In this document: positions 1-8,672 of the stretch, one piece after another
How positions within the stretch are numbered: the first letter of the stretch is position 1
How the letters are laid out: the number at the start of each line of letters is the position of its first letter
DNA from: Kitasatospora sp. MAP5-34
Lineage (GTDB): Bacteria > Actinomycetota > Actinomycetes > Streptomycetales > Streptomycetaceae
Assembly (NCBI RefSeq): GCF_029894335.1
Contig: NZ_JARXZC010000002.1
Coordinates: forward strand, 124,001 to 188,000
Direction: 5' to 3'
DNA: 64,000 nucleotides
Translations under genes and position numbers: made by a program
Notes under the pieces: model-generated
Told to the model about the DNA's origin: nothing
Databases searched by the model: none
Seen by the model: the letters and a program-made list of their open reading frames with translations, nothing else

Positions 1-796
1 AGCACGCGGCACTGAAGCGCCGCCGCAGCTCGCTCAACACGGGCTCGACCGTCCCGGCCCTGGTCTCCAGCGCCTGGGTACGTGTCCGCAGACTGGCGAG
101 CCGCCGGTCGGTCTCCCGGGCCCGCTCCGGCAGTTGCTCCGCGGCGCTCCGGACGGCGTCGGCGCGCTGCGCGACGTCGTCGGCCCGCTGGAGCGTCCCG
201 GCGACCCCGTGCTTGGCCACGCCCTCGTTCAGCCGTCCGAGCTCCGGGGCGAGCTGGGCAAGCCCGGCCGCCAGGTCGTCCGCCCTCAGCCCGGCCGCCC
301 GGACGGCCTCCAGCGCGGTCGTCGCCGCCAGCAGCGCCCGCTTCGCCTTCTCCACGGCCGGGGCGACCCGGACCAGTTGGGCCTCGGCGTGCTGCACCAG
401 CGGTTGCAGCCGCTGGAGGAAGTTGGTCAGTTCGGTCTGCTTCGCCGCCAGCTCGCGCCGGGCCTGCTCCAGCTGCTGCTGCGCCTGCCAGGCCACCGAG
501 GGGTCGAGCTCCGGGGCGTCCAGGTCATGGGCGTCCAATGCGGCCAGATAGGCCACCGTCACCTGGTCGATCCGGGTCGAGATGTCCTGGAAGTCGCTCA
601 GCGCCTTCCGTGCCGTACCGCTGTCCTCGGCGGCGCGCACCGTCTCCACCGCCAGCAGCACGTCACGCTGGGTCGAGTCCAGCTCGTAGAACGCCTCCTG
701 CGCCGCATCCCGAGCCGCCCTGGCCGCCGCCTGCTGCCCGTCGTTCCGCTGCCGCCACCAGCCGCCCCGCCCGCCACCGCCGCCGGCCACCCTCAC
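1..796 (-). CDS. coiled-coil protein, partial (3' end off the window)
   Basis: This reading frame runs leftward from a GTG at 796 and is still open at base 1, so only the N-terminal 265 or so residues are present. A GGGAG ribosome site sits about 8 bases upstream of the GTG. After a short Gly/Trp/Arg-rich start the protein is almost entirely Ala/Glu/Gln/Leu/Arg-rich with heptad-like spacing and no membrane segment, which suggests a long cytoplasmic coiled coil. Short motifs include QAQQQLEQARRELAAKQ near the middle. I do not recognise a family and give no function. Codon use is typical of the genome (G/C in third positions), which is what separates this frame from the overlapping open frames on the other strand. 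The neighbouring tRNA is divergent. Confidence 0.7.
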   Translation of the reverse strand, partial: MRVAGGGGGRGGWWRQRNDGQQAAARAARDAAQEAFYELDSTQRDVLLAVETVRAAEDSGTARKALSDFQDISTRIDQVTVAYLAALDAHDLDAPELDPSVAWQAQQQLEQARRELAAKQTELTNFLQRLQPLVQHAEAQLVRVAPAVEKAKRALLAATTALEAVRAAGLRADDLAAGLAQLAPELGRLNEGVAKHGVAGTLQRADDVAQRADAVRSAAEQLPERARETDRRLASLRTRTQALETRAGTVEPVLSELRRRFSAAC

Positions 797-985
797 GCCA
801 CGCTCCCTGCTGAGCCACGCACGCCCGATCCACCGCCCGATCCACGCCCATTCTCGCCGATCCCCGCCCTCACCCGGCACCCCGCCCGCCCCACCCATCG
901 CAAAACCTGCACCACATCACCCGCTGGACCAGGTAGTCTTGCCTCTCGTCGTACGCCGCCGGTCCGCCCGGCGCGCCGCGACTCG

Positions 986-1057
986 GGGTGCGTAGCTCAG
1001 TGGTAGAGCGCTGCTCTTACAAAGCAGATGTCGGCGGTTCGAAACCGTCCGCGCCCA
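986..1057 (+). tRNA. tRNA-Val (anticodon UAC)
   Basis: The 72-base sequence folds into a full cloverleaf. The 7-bp acceptor stem pairs GGGTGCG with CGCGCCC (one G-T pair). The D arm is GCTC/GAGC, the anticodon stem is CTGCT/AGCAG with loop CTTACAA, and the T arm is GGCGG/CCGTC with loop TTCGAAA. The anticodon TAC reads GTA (valine). The discriminator base is A at 1057 and CCA is not encoded in full (the DNA continues CCT). tRNA 3' ends are common integration sites in actinomycetes, and the strip to the right is gene-poor. Confidence 0.95.
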
Positions 1058-1893
1058 CCTAAAACAGCCGTATTTTCAGGCCAAAACGGAAAATCGGGGC
1101 GCATTTCCTCCGTCCTCGCGTTTACGGGCTCCCCACTCTCTGTCCCGTTTCGCCGCAGGTCAGAGCCTCTTTGGCGCTCTTGATGACATCTGCTCCGAGA
1201 ATGCGGCGTTCAGGCCCTCTCGTGGCTCCGATCTGGAGAACTGGCAGGTCAGGGCGGGGTTTTCGGGGTAGCTGATCTCTTCCAAGGCAACACCTGGCCC
1301 AAGGGGTGACCGACCTCGCGTCCTGTGGCCCAGCCCTTCTCGCCGGTACCGCCAAGGCAATGATCGACGCCCAGCAGGAATGCGGTGCCCCGCTGACGCG
1401 GGAGCTGGCGGAACAGCTCATCGCGCAGAGTCTGCACGCCCTGAGCCGATTGGTCGGTCAAGGGGCCTGCTTGGTTGGACGACATCGTGCACCGCTTCGC
1501 GGTTCCCGGTGGCAACACCGCTGCCGCTCTCGACGCCGCCCGGAACGGACTCGCCACGGCATGGCGTGCCGCATTCGAGGCGACGGCGGACAACGAACAG
1601 TCCAAGCCGAGGCCGCAGCTCGGGGGAGGGCGAGTTGAATCTGCCCGCCCCACCAGCACACGCCTGCGATGACGCCTACTGCCGGACGCCCTTGTCCGAC
1701 GCCTGGACGCGGCCTCTGCACCGACCGAAAAGCCGTGGATCGCCTGCGCGGATGGGTGGAGGGAGTCCAACGTCGGTGTGTGAAGCCAAAGATGGCTGTC
1801 GCGTCGGGACGACGACGGGGCGCGGGTCTGCCGGAGCGTATGGCAGTGCGGTGATCGCCACCTGTGGCCTTCTCGGTCCTCGGCGGCGCCAGG
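1058..1893. other. gene-poor strip downstream of tRNA-Val
   Basis: About 835 bases without an intact gene. It lies between the tRNA and the stop codon of the HTH-transglycosylase gene. The only recognisable content is the decayed P5C-reductase-like fragment at 1306-1672. The remaining open frames have low-complexity, Arg/Pro-rich translations and no ribosome sites. I found no repeat of the tRNA 3' end and no integrase fragment. Confidence 0.6.
1306..1672 (+). pseudogene. pyrroline-5-carboxylate reductase-like remnant, frameshifted
   Basis: The first part, read from a GTG at 1306, has the look of the helical dimerisation domain of P5C reductase (ProC)-like proteins: SCGPALLAGTAKAMIDAQQ, then about 30 helical residues. 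At about 1465-1475 the matching sequence moves to the next frame, which continues with DDIVHRFAVPGGNTAAALD and a tail ending near NEQSKPRPQL. The PGGNTAAALD stretch corresponds to the family's PGGTT-like loop. The N-terminal NADP-binding half is missing. The fragment is therefore both truncated and frameshifted. The family assignment rests on motif resemblance only. A sequencing error could explain the frameshift but not the missing half. Confidence 0.45.
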
Positions 1894-2925
1894 TCAGGAG
1901 GGATGCTGCGCCGGGCGGTAGCGCTGGAGGTTTCCGCCGACCTGGTCCAGGTAGGGCCGGATGGCGGCGAGCCTGGCCTGGTCCTGCTTCTGCACCACCC
2001 AGGTGGCGGTGCGGTAGGCGGCGGCGAGGTTGAGGGCCGGGTCACCCGGGACGCCCTGGAGATCCGGGGCGATGGCGCAGAGCATCCGGCCAACGGCGAG
2101 GATCGAGTCCTCGGGGGTGAACGGCGGTACCGGAACGGTGTCCTGACGGTCGGGCGGCAAGTAGTAGCGGAGCACCCGGGGTGTCCAGCGGGCGATGCCG
2201 TACTCGTCCTTGACCGGGTCGCTCAGGTTCGGGTCGAAGCCGCTCTCGGCTTTGAGCATGGCCGCGATCAGAGCCGGGGTGACCTCCGGTTCGGGACACC
2301 TGGTGCCGGCCTCGACGATCAGGCCCTGGTACTGCGCGGGAATGTCGGTGCCGGGGTGCAGCCACCGTGCGAGGCCCTGGAGCGGAGCCCGAGTAGTGGT
2401 GAGGGTGGCCAAGGCGCCGGATGCGCCGGGTGCGCCGGGTACGGCGGAGTCACCCGGGACGCAGGCGCTGAAGGCGAGGGCGAACACCGCCGCGATCAGC
2501 GGACCGAGGACGCGGCGCGGCGCCGGTGGCCACACCTGCGGTGGCGCCGACGCTGCGTCGGATGCTGACGCCGGTGGACCTTCTGTCAAGACCTCCGCGC
2601 CCGGGCCCGGCTCCGCGCCCGGCTCCGTGCCCGCGCCCGGCTCCGCGACCAGCGGACGGGTGATCAGCCGGTGCGTGCGTACTCGGCGGTGTTCCCACTC
2701 CACCGGGTCGCCACCGCACGCGGTTACGAAGGCGGCCAACACCGCCTCGCTCGGCAGCCGGCGGCCGGCGGCGGCCTCGGCGAGCGTGGAGGCGGAGTAG
2801 TTGATGCGGGTGGCGAGTCGGCGGTAGGGCGGACTGCCGGCCTGGCGTCGTAGCTCGCGCAGGTCCAGGGCGAAGAGCGCCAGGGGGCCTTCGTCGGCAT
2901 CGAGCGGCTGTTCCTGCCGTCCCAC
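1894..2925 (-). CDS. HTH-transmembrane-lytic transglycosylase-like (SLT) fusion protein
   Basis: 343 residues from a GTG with a GGGA site about 8 bases upstream. Residues 15-75 look like an Xre/Cro-type helix-turn-helix (YRRLATRINYSASTLAEAAAG). A Pro/Ala/Gly-rich linker follows, then one hydrophobic segment at about 139-156. The C-terminal 150 residues carry a soluble-lytic-transglycosylase-like domain with a likely catalytic Glu in MLKAESGFDP (about residue 227), followed by YGIARWTP and a run of helices. The predicted layout puts the HTH in the cytoplasm and the muramidase-like domain outside. Known HTH-TM-enzyme proteins in actinobacteria share this pattern. Whether the HTH binds DNA or acts as a scaffold cannot be told. 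The gene is divergent from the exported DUF4185 protein. Confidence 0.75.
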   Translation of the reverse strand: MGRQEQPLDADEGPLALFALDLRELRRQAGSPPYRRLATRINYSASTLAEAAAGRRLPSEAVLAAFVTACGGDPVEWEHRRVRTHRLITRPLVAEPGAGTEPGAEPGPGAEVLTEGPPASASDAASAPPQVWPPAPRRVLGPLIAAVFALAFSACVPGDSAVPGAPGASGALATLTTTRAPLQGLARWLHPGTDIPAQYQGLIVEAGTRCPEPEVTPALIAAMLKAESGFDPNLSDPVKDEYGIARWTPRVLRYYLPPDRQDTVPVPPFTPEDSILAVGRMLCAIAPDLQGVPGDPALNLAAAYRTATWVVQKQDQARLAAIRPYLDQVGGNLQRYRPAQHPS

Positions 2926-3315
2926 CTGCTGGTCCCTTCTGTCTGTCGAGCTCTACCGTCTTGTCGGTCCGTCGAGCTGTCCGGTCCTACGAGGGCAGCC
3001 TCGTCCAGACGCGTCCGGCCTTTGTCCGGCCTTTGTCCGAGCAGGCCAGCAGGCCGTGACGGCGCGCCCCGGGCCGAGTTTGATAGGGCGTGGCGCCCTC
3101 GTTTCGCACCAGCCATGACAACATCCAATCGCTTCGTGGGCGCCGCGACTCGGCTTTCCGCCGGATCTGCCGTGTGCAGTAGTTCACACACCGTCAGCGA
3201 GCGGCCGCTCTCACCGCACACCGCACTCCGCACCCCGCCATCCGGGCTCCGGAGTCCCGCTGCGGTGCCTCGCCGCCCATCGGTGGCCGCACCCCACCCT
3301 CTGGAGGATCACTCG
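2926..3315. other. divergent intergenic region with an 11-bp tandem repeat
   Basis: 390 bases between two divergent genes, so it must hold both promoters. I could not place convincing -35/-10 boxes. It contains the 11-base unit GTCCGGCCTTT in tandem at 3013-3023 and 3024-3034, with a partial third copy to 3039. No gene was seen. Confidence 0.5.
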
Positions 3316-4533
3316 ATGTCCCACCCTTCCCAGCCGGACAGCGGCGAGGTCACCCGCCGCTCGCTGCTCCGCGCCGGCGCCGGCCTGACCCTGGGCGCGG
3401 GCCTGCTCGGCGTCACCGCCGGCTCCGCCTTCGCCGGCCCCGCCGCTCGACGCGCGGCCGTCGCGCCGATGGCGCAGACCGGCGCCGCCCTGTGCGACAC
3501 GCCCGGTGACTCGGCGAGCGCCCAGGGCCTGGGCTCCGGAGACCTCGGCATCCCCTACTTCCGCGAGCACGACGGCTCCTGGGGCTACGTCTTCGGCGAC
3601 TCCTGGGCCAACTCCGCGCAGCGCGATCCCTATCTCGGCTCGCCGGTGATGCTCGCCCAGTCGAACTTCGACAGCAGCGGCGGCTCGCCGATCTCGTTCA
3701 CCTGGGCGATGCCCACCGGCGGCCAGGCCGCCCAGCTGTTCAACTACGCGCACCAGACGGACAACGGGTACGGCTGGGAGTTCAGCCGGATCCCCAACGA
3801 CTGCATCGAGTTCGGCGGTCGCACCTACATCCAGTACACCTCGGTGGCGACCTGGACCTCGCCGGCCGGCTACGACGGCTCGCTGATGTCCGGGGTGGCG
3901 TACTCCGACGACTACGGCGTGACCTGGCAGGACTACCCGTACCACTGGGCCGGCGACACCCAGCACAACAACCAGTCCATGTACGGCATGTGGTCCTTCG
4001 CCGGCATCGACCCGGACGGCTGGCTCTACATCTTCTCCAAGCGCTGGAACGGCACCCACCACAACACCGCCGACGGCGGCGCGATCCAGCTCTTCCGGAT
4101 CCAGCCGGACGACTTCCGGGCCGGCAACTTCGGCGCCCAGCAGAACTGGGCCTACCTGGGCGGCTCCTGGCAGTGGACCCAGGCGGCCCCGCCCTCGATC
4201 ATCCTCTCCGGCAACAACATCGGGGAGTTCTCGGTCAAGCGGATCAACGGCACCTACTGCATGAGCTACTTCGACGTCGCCGACTACTCGATCTGCACCC
4301 GCACCGCGCCCCGCCCCGACGCGGTCTGGACAGCGCCCAAGCCGCAGATCGTCGGCAACAGCCTCTGGCGGCCGAACCACTTGGGCCGGCCGCAGCTCCC
4401 CTACCTCTACGGCGGCTACATCCACCCGGGCAGTGCGAACGCGAACTCGCTGACGCTGATCGTCTCGCAGTGGAACGGGCAGCAGGGGACGTCGCCGTAC
4501 CGGGTGCTCCAGTACGACGGGATCAACCCGTAA
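3316..4533 (+). CDS. Tat-exported DUF4185 domain protein
   Basis: 405 residues. The ATG at 3316 is chosen because GGAGG lies just upstream and the protein then begins with a Tat signal: twin arginines at residues 14-15 (VTRRSLLRAG), a hydrophobic stretch, and an Ala-X-Ala-type site near SAFAGPA. A longer open frame to the left has no ribosome site. The mature part is rich in Trp, Tyr, Gly and Asp with repeated beta-strand-like motifs (GSWGYVFGDSW, MYGMWSFAGI, WLYIFSKRW). This is the pattern of DUF4185, a beta-propeller-like domain found in secreted actinobacterial proteins and thought to act on polysaccharide. No catalytic residue can be assigned. It is a single-gene unit. Confidence 0.8.
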   Translation: MSHPSQPDSGEVTRRSLLRAGAGLTLGAGLLGVTAGSAFAGPAARRAAVAPMAQTGAALCDTPGDSASAQGLGSGDLGIPYFREHDGSWGYVFGDSWANSAQRDPYLGSPVMLAQSNFDSSGGSPISFTWAMPTGGQAAQLFNYAHQTDNGYGWEFSRIPNDCIEFGGRTYIQYTSVATWTSPAGYDGSLMSGVAYSDDYGVTWQDYPYHWAGDTQHNNQSMYGMWSFAGIDPDGWLYIFSKRWNGTHHNTADGGAIQLFRIQPDDFRAGNFGAQQNWAYLGGSWQWTQAAPPSIILSGNNIGEFSVKRINGTYCMSYFDVADYSICTRTAPRPDAVWTAPKPQIVGNSLWRPNHLGRPQLPYLYGGYIHPGSANANSLTLIVSQWNGQQGTSPYRVLQYDGINP

Positions 4534-4710
4534 CCACGCCCGCCTCACCCGGCCCCCGTCACCCGGCCCGCGCCCCGGGGTCGGGTCACCACTCCCTGAC
4601 TGCCGGATCCGGCTGTGCGGGGGAGTGTGTCCGGCCAACGGGACAGCGAGCCGTTGGCCGGACACACCAGGTGACTTCGAGGGTGCCGCACAGCCTGCGA
4701 TGATCGGTGC

Positions 4711-5397
4711 ATGGTCGAACGAGTCATCGCAGCCTGTGACGGAGCTGCCAAGGGAAACCCCGGTCCAGCAGCCTGGGCGTATGTGATCGCGGACGGTGAC
4801 GGAGTGCCGCAGCGCTGGCAGGCCGGTCCGCTCGGGCACAACACGAACAATGTCGGCGAGCTGACGGCGCTGGAGCAGTTGCTGGCCGCGACGGACCCCG
4901 GCGTGGTGTTGGAGGTGCGGCTCGACAGCACTTACACCCGCGACGCGGTGACCAAGTGGCTGGCGGGCTGGAAGCGCAACGGGTGGAAGACCGCCGCCGG
5001 CAAGCCGGTGGCCAACCGCGAGCTGATCCAGCGCATCGACGCGCTCCTGGAGGGGCGGGACGTCACCTTCGTCTACGTTCCCGCGCACCAGGTGAACGGC
5101 GATCCACTGAACGCGATCGCCGACAAGGCCGCCAGCGACGCTGCCCGTACCCAGCAGGGCGCGGCGGGCACCGCAGTCGACCTCCCCGCGCCGGACCCGG
5201 CCCCTTCCGCCGCCCCGCGAAGCCGCCGCCCTGCAGCCTCGGCCGCGACGGCGAAGAGCTCCAAGGGCGGCGGGCCGACCTTGGCCGCACGGTTCCCCGG
5301 TACGTGCCCTTGTGCCCGCCCCTACGCCAAGGGCGACACGATCACCAAGGTCGGCCAGAGCTGGGGACACCCGCAGTGCGCGGCCGCCCAAGCATGA
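4711..5397 (+). CDS. ribonuclease H with C-terminal Cys/His extension
   Basis: 228 residues. The first 145 form a type I RNase H domain, which cuts the RNA strand of RNA-DNA hybrids. The metal-binding acidic residues are visible: Asp in ACDGAAKGNPGP (residue 9), Glu in NVGELTALEQ, Asp in RLDSTYTRDAV and Asp in NAIADKAAS. WLAGWKRNGWKT and PVANRELIQ are also typical. The usual VxGH loop reads VPAHQ. A Pro/Ala/Ser-rich linker leads to a conserved-looking tail, CPCARPYAKGD...WGHPQC, which could bind one zinc ion (C-X-C...H-X-X-C). The tail is not part of classical RNase HI. A terminator-like hairpin follows the gene. Confidence 0.85.
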   Translation: MVERVIAACDGAAKGNPGPAAWAYVIADGDGVPQRWQAGPLGHNTNNVGELTALEQLLAATDPGVVLEVRLDSTYTRDAVTKWLAGWKRNGWKTAAGKPVANRELIQRIDALLEGRDVTFVYVPAHQVNGDPLNAIADKAASDAARTQQGAAGTAVDLPAPDPAPSAAPRSRRPAASAATAKSSKGGGPTLAARFPGTCPCARPYAKGDTITKVGQSWGHPQCAAAQA

Positions 5398-5453
5398 GCG
5401 TCCGGCGCTGCCCGCACCCCTGCGGTCCGGAGTCGCCTGGGCCGGTCGGCAGA

Positions 5454-5480
5454 GGGCCGGGCAGCCGGGCTGCCCGGCCC
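5454..5480. terminator. hairpin between RNase H and the LAL regulator
   Basis: A 13-base perfect inverted repeat (GGGCCGGGCAGCC / GGCTGCCCGGCCC around a single G) lies between two convergent genes, so it could serve both. There is no T-tract, as is normal for high-GC actinomycetes. Confidence 0.65.
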
Positions 5481-5542
5481 GTTTCGGGTTTCGGCTCGTT
5501 GCCGACCGGAATGCTCGCGCCGGCGCCGAAGTGGCCGGTGCG

Positions 5543-8500
5543 TCAGCCGTCGTGACGGCTCCCGGGCGGGAGTGGTTGTGGTGGGCGTTGGGCGGCGAGG
5601 GTGGCCAGGCCGGCTCGGGAGGATACTCCGAGTTTGTGGTAGACCCGGGCGAGGTGGGTTTCGACCGTGCGGGGGCTGAGGTAGAGCTGGGCGGCTATCG
5701 CCCGGCTGGTGAGGCCCTCGGTGACCAGGTGGACGATCTCCAGCTCGCGGGAGGTCAGTGTGGCCAGCCCGTGCGGGACTTCGCCGGGGGCTTCGAGGAT
5801 CGCGGGGCGTAGCGAGTCGGCGAGGCCGACCAGTAGGGCCGCGCCGCCGTTCGAGGCGAGCTGGAGGCCGCGTTGCCACATGGTGGCCGCGCGGGCACTG
5901 TCGCCCGCCGCCTTCATGACGGGTGCGCCGAGCAGGAGGGCGTACGCCTCCCGGAGCAGGGCGCCCGACCGCGCGCTCTCCTGGGCGGCCTCGGTGAACA
6001 GCTCGGCGGCCGTGGCCGGTTCGCCTCGGCCCGCCGCCACCTGGGCCAGGCCGCAGAGTGCGGTTCCGCGCTGGGCCGGCAGGCCGAGTTGGTCCGCTTC
6101 CCGCAGGGAGCGGGTGGCCCAACCGGCTGCGGCGTCGAGGTCGTTCCTGGCGAGGGCGTCGGCGGTGAGCAGCTCCAGGAAGTGCGGGCGGATGGAGGGT
6201 TGCAGCCCGCGCAGTTCGCCGTCGTCACCCGCGTGCAGCAGGGCTTGCCGTACCCGGTTCCGGTCGCCGACGCGCAGCGCCGAGAGGCCGAGCACGCCCC
6301 AGGCGGTGGACGCGAACCAGCTGGTGCTCGTGCCCGCCGCCGCGACCGCCTCCTCGGCGATCGCGAGGGCGCTCGGGTCGCCGGGGGGACGGGCGTACAC
6401 CAGGACCCGGGCCTTGGAGGCCAGCGACAGGGCCAGCAGTTCGCTGCTCCCGATCGACCGCGCGATGGCCTCGGACTCCTCGGTCAGCTCCAGCGCGGAC
6501 GGCAGCCTGCAGGTGTTGAGGTGGACGTACGCCTGGCAGAGCAGCAGCAGCGGCAGCACGTAACTCTGGCCGCTGCGCCGGGCGATGGCCACTCCGCGGG
6601 CGGCGTGGCGTTCGGAGTCCGGGTAGTTCTCCAGGAAGACCTCGGCCCAGGCCAGCCCGCCCAGGGGTTCGCACAGGTTGGCGAGACCGCCGTCGGTCAG
6701 CGCGTCCACCAGGCCGCCGGCCGCCACGGCGAAGCTCCGGGCCGCGCTCATGTCGCCCTCGTACGCCTCGCCGACTGCGGCCACCGCGAGGCTGTACGCC
6801 TCGCCGGACTCGTCGCCGATGGACCGGGCGTGATCGATGGTCCGGGCGACCTCCGCCCGGATGTCCGGGTAGGAGGCCGCGAACAGCGCGCACGCACCTA
6901 GTTCCACCTCGAGTGCGATCACCTCGGTGGACGAGAGGCCGGGTGACAGACCGGGCGAAAGGCCGGGCGGCCGGGCCAGTTCGCGGCGGACCAAGGCCGC
7001 CGCCTCCCGGTAGTTGCCGAGGTGACGCTCCGTCAGGCAGCACAGCGCCACCGAGGCGCACCGGACGGTGTCGCCCGCCGGCCCCGGCTCGCCGATCAGC
7101 TCGTGCAGCAGATCGCGGCTTTCCCGCAGCCGGCCGGTCACCCCGAGCGCCCGGGCCCGTGCCAGCTTGAGTTCGCGCCGCCGCACCGCGTACGAGGGTG
7201 TGTCGGGCAGGATCGCCAGCACCGTCCGCAGCCAGTGGGCCGCGCTCGCCGGAGCCGTCGCGGCGCTCTGTCCGGCCGCTTCGATCAGCACGTCGACCGC
7301 CGCCGGGTCCCAGCCGGTCAGCGACCGCTCCACGTGGTGCGCCCGCTCGACGGCAGGTGCGCCGGCGTCGGCCAGTGCCGCCGCCGCCCGCTGGTGGAAC
7401 GCGGCGCGCCGCCGGATGTCGGTGTGCTCGTAGACCAGCCCCCGGAGCACCGGGTGGCGCAGTGCCCACCGGCCGTCCGGACCGGCGCGGATCAGGTCAC
7501 GTCGGATCAAGTGAGCCGTCTCCTGGTCGAGTTCCGCGTCCTGGTGTCCGGTGGTGCGGCGCAGTGTCTCGGGGGTGGCGTGGTCGCCGAGGACCGCGAC
7601 CGCCTCGATGGTCCGTCGTTCGGCCGGAGTCAGCGGCGTCAGCTCGTCCAGCAGGAGTGCGCTGAGCCCGGTCGGCGCGTCGCGGAGCAGATCGGTGCGA
7701 TCCGCCGACGGCGAGGCGGGGTGGCCGGGGTGGCCGGGGTGGGGCCGTGCGGCGCGGTGTGCCTGCAGCAGGGAGAGGAAGTACAGCGGGTTGCCCTCGC
7801 TCGCGGCGTAGAGTTCCACGGCCTGGGCGGGCGGCACGTCGGAGGCGAGGTGCTGGACGCACTCGTGCCGGGCGAGCGGCCCCAGGTCGATCCGGAGTAC
7901 CGCTCGCGAGTCGACGCCACGGGTGAGTGCGGCCGCGAGTGACGACGGTGCCTGCCGGTCGCGGCGCGCGACGACCAGCACCACCGAGGTGCTGACGGGA
8001 TGTCTGATGAGGTGGTCGAGGAGCTCGAGCGACGCGGGGTCGGCCCAGTGCAGATCGTCCAGTACGACGATGATCCCCGTCCGCCCGAGGTGGGTCAGCA
8101 GGCCGGCCGCCGCCTGGTAGAGGCCGAAACGGTCGACGCCACCCGGCGTTGCCGGTAGGGCCGGGACCCCGGCGATGCCGCGCAGGATCGGTGCGGCCGT
8201 CCTGGCCAGTGCGGGGGTGCTGAGCAGTGCCAGGGGGTCGAGGTCGGCGAAGGCGTCGATGAACGGCTGGAAGGGGACGTGCTGTTCGTACTCGGTGGCC
8301 CGGCCGCGCAGCACCGTCACGCCACGACTCCGGGCGCGGTGGCAGAACTCGTCCAGCAGCCTGCTCTTGCCGATGCCCGGCCCACCGGTGATGTCGACGA
8401 CCGCCGGGCCGCCCCCGCCCAGCTGGTCGAGCACCGCGTCGAGCCGGTCGATCTCGGCGGACCTGCTGATGAAGGGTGTCCGGCCGGAGTGCCGGGCAGA

Positions 8501-8545
8501 TCCGCCGCACGGCATGTCTTCCACAGCGGATTCCACAGCGGACAC
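5543..8545 (-). CDS. LAL-type LuxR family transcriptional regulator
   Basis: 1000 residues from the GTG at 8545, which has a GGGGG site 7 bases upstream. The frame stays open to 8671, but that extension lacks a ribosome site. The N-terminus carries a P-loop ATPase: Walker A ITGGPGIGKSRLL and Walker B-like IIVVLDDLHWAD. A long TPR-like helical middle follows, and the last 65 residues form a LuxR/GerE helix-turn-helix (LTSRELEIVHLVTEGLTSRAIA, then LSPRTVETHLARVYHKLG). This is the MalT/LAL class, which often serves as pathway-specific activator of actinomycete secondary metabolism. It lies just downstream of the RiPP precursor on the same strand, so it is the obvious candidate regulator of that locus. 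That role is inference. Confidence 0.85.
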   Translation of the reverse strand: MSAVESAVEDMPCGGSARHSGRTPFISRSAEIDRLDAVLDQLGGGGPAVVDITGGPGIGKSRLLDEFCHRARSRGVTVLRGRATEYEQHVPFQPFIDAFADLDPLALLSTPALARTAAPILRGIAGVPALPATPGGVDRFGLYQAAAGLLTHLGRTGIIVVLDDLHWADPASLELLDHLIRHPVSTSVVLVVARRDRQAPSSLAAALTRGVDSRAVLRIDLGPLARHECVQHLASDVPPAQAVELYAASEGNPLYFLSLLQAHRAARPHPGHPGHPASPSADRTDLLRDAPTGLSALLLDELTPLTPAERRTIEAVAVLGDHATPETLRRTTGHQDAELDQETAHLIRRDLIRAGPDGRWALRHPVLRGLVYEHTDIRRRAAFHQRAAAALADAGAPAVERAHHVERSLTGWDPAAVDVLIEAAGQSAATAPASAAHWLRTVLAILPDTPSYAVRRRELKLARARALGVTGRLRESRDLLHELIGEPGPAGDTVRCASVALCCLTERHLGNYREAAALVRRELARPPGLSPGLSPGLSSTEVIALEVELGACALFAASYPDIRAEVARTIDHARSIGDESGEAYSLAVAAVGEAYEGDMSAARSFAVAAGGLVDALTDGGLANLCEPLGGLAWAEVFLENYPDSERHAARGVAIARRSGQSYVLPLLLLCQAYVHLNTCRLPSALELTEESEAIARSIGSSELLALSLASKARVLVYARPPGDPSALAIAEEAVAAAGTSTSWFASTAWGVLGLSALRVGDRNRVRQALLHAGDDGELRGLQPSIRPHFLELLTADALARNDLDAAAGWATRSLREADQLGLPAQRGTALCGLAQVAAGRGEPATAAELFTEAAQESARSGALLREAYALLLGAPVMKAAGDSARAATMWQRGLQLASNGGAALLVGLADSLRPAILEAPGEVPHGLATLTSRELEIVHLVTEGLTSRAIAAQLYLSPRTVETHLARVYHKLGVSSRAGLATLAAQRPPQPLPPGSRHDG

Positions 8546-8628
8546 GTGCAGACCCCCAGGCCGTTGACGTCTGAGGTGATCATACCGTCGTACGGGAAGG
8601 GGTTTACGGTCTGTAGTTGGCTCTGACC

Positions 8629-8669
8629 GGACGGTCGGGCAGGCGCCTTGGGCGCCCGCCCGGTCCGTC
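8629..8669 (-). terminator. hairpin directly after the precursor peptide gene
   Basis: An imperfect inverted repeat (about 16 pairs, one bulge, loop TTG) starts three bases beyond the precursor stop codon on the minus strand. It could end the precursor transcript, or let partial read-through into the LAL regulator give much peptide mRNA and little regulator mRNA, as is common in RiPP loci. Confidence 0.6.
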
Positions 8670-8672
8670 ACG

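Noticed and set aside
1122..2033. Several overlapping 100-217 codon frames in both directions
   Set aside because: Arg/Pro-rich translations, no ribosome sites and no motifs; only the ProC-like fragment at 1306-1672 has recognisable sequence.
3211..5391. 726-codon minus-strand open frame
   Set aside because: Lies opposite the DUF4185 and RNase H genes, both with recognisable domains; no motif or start signal of its own.
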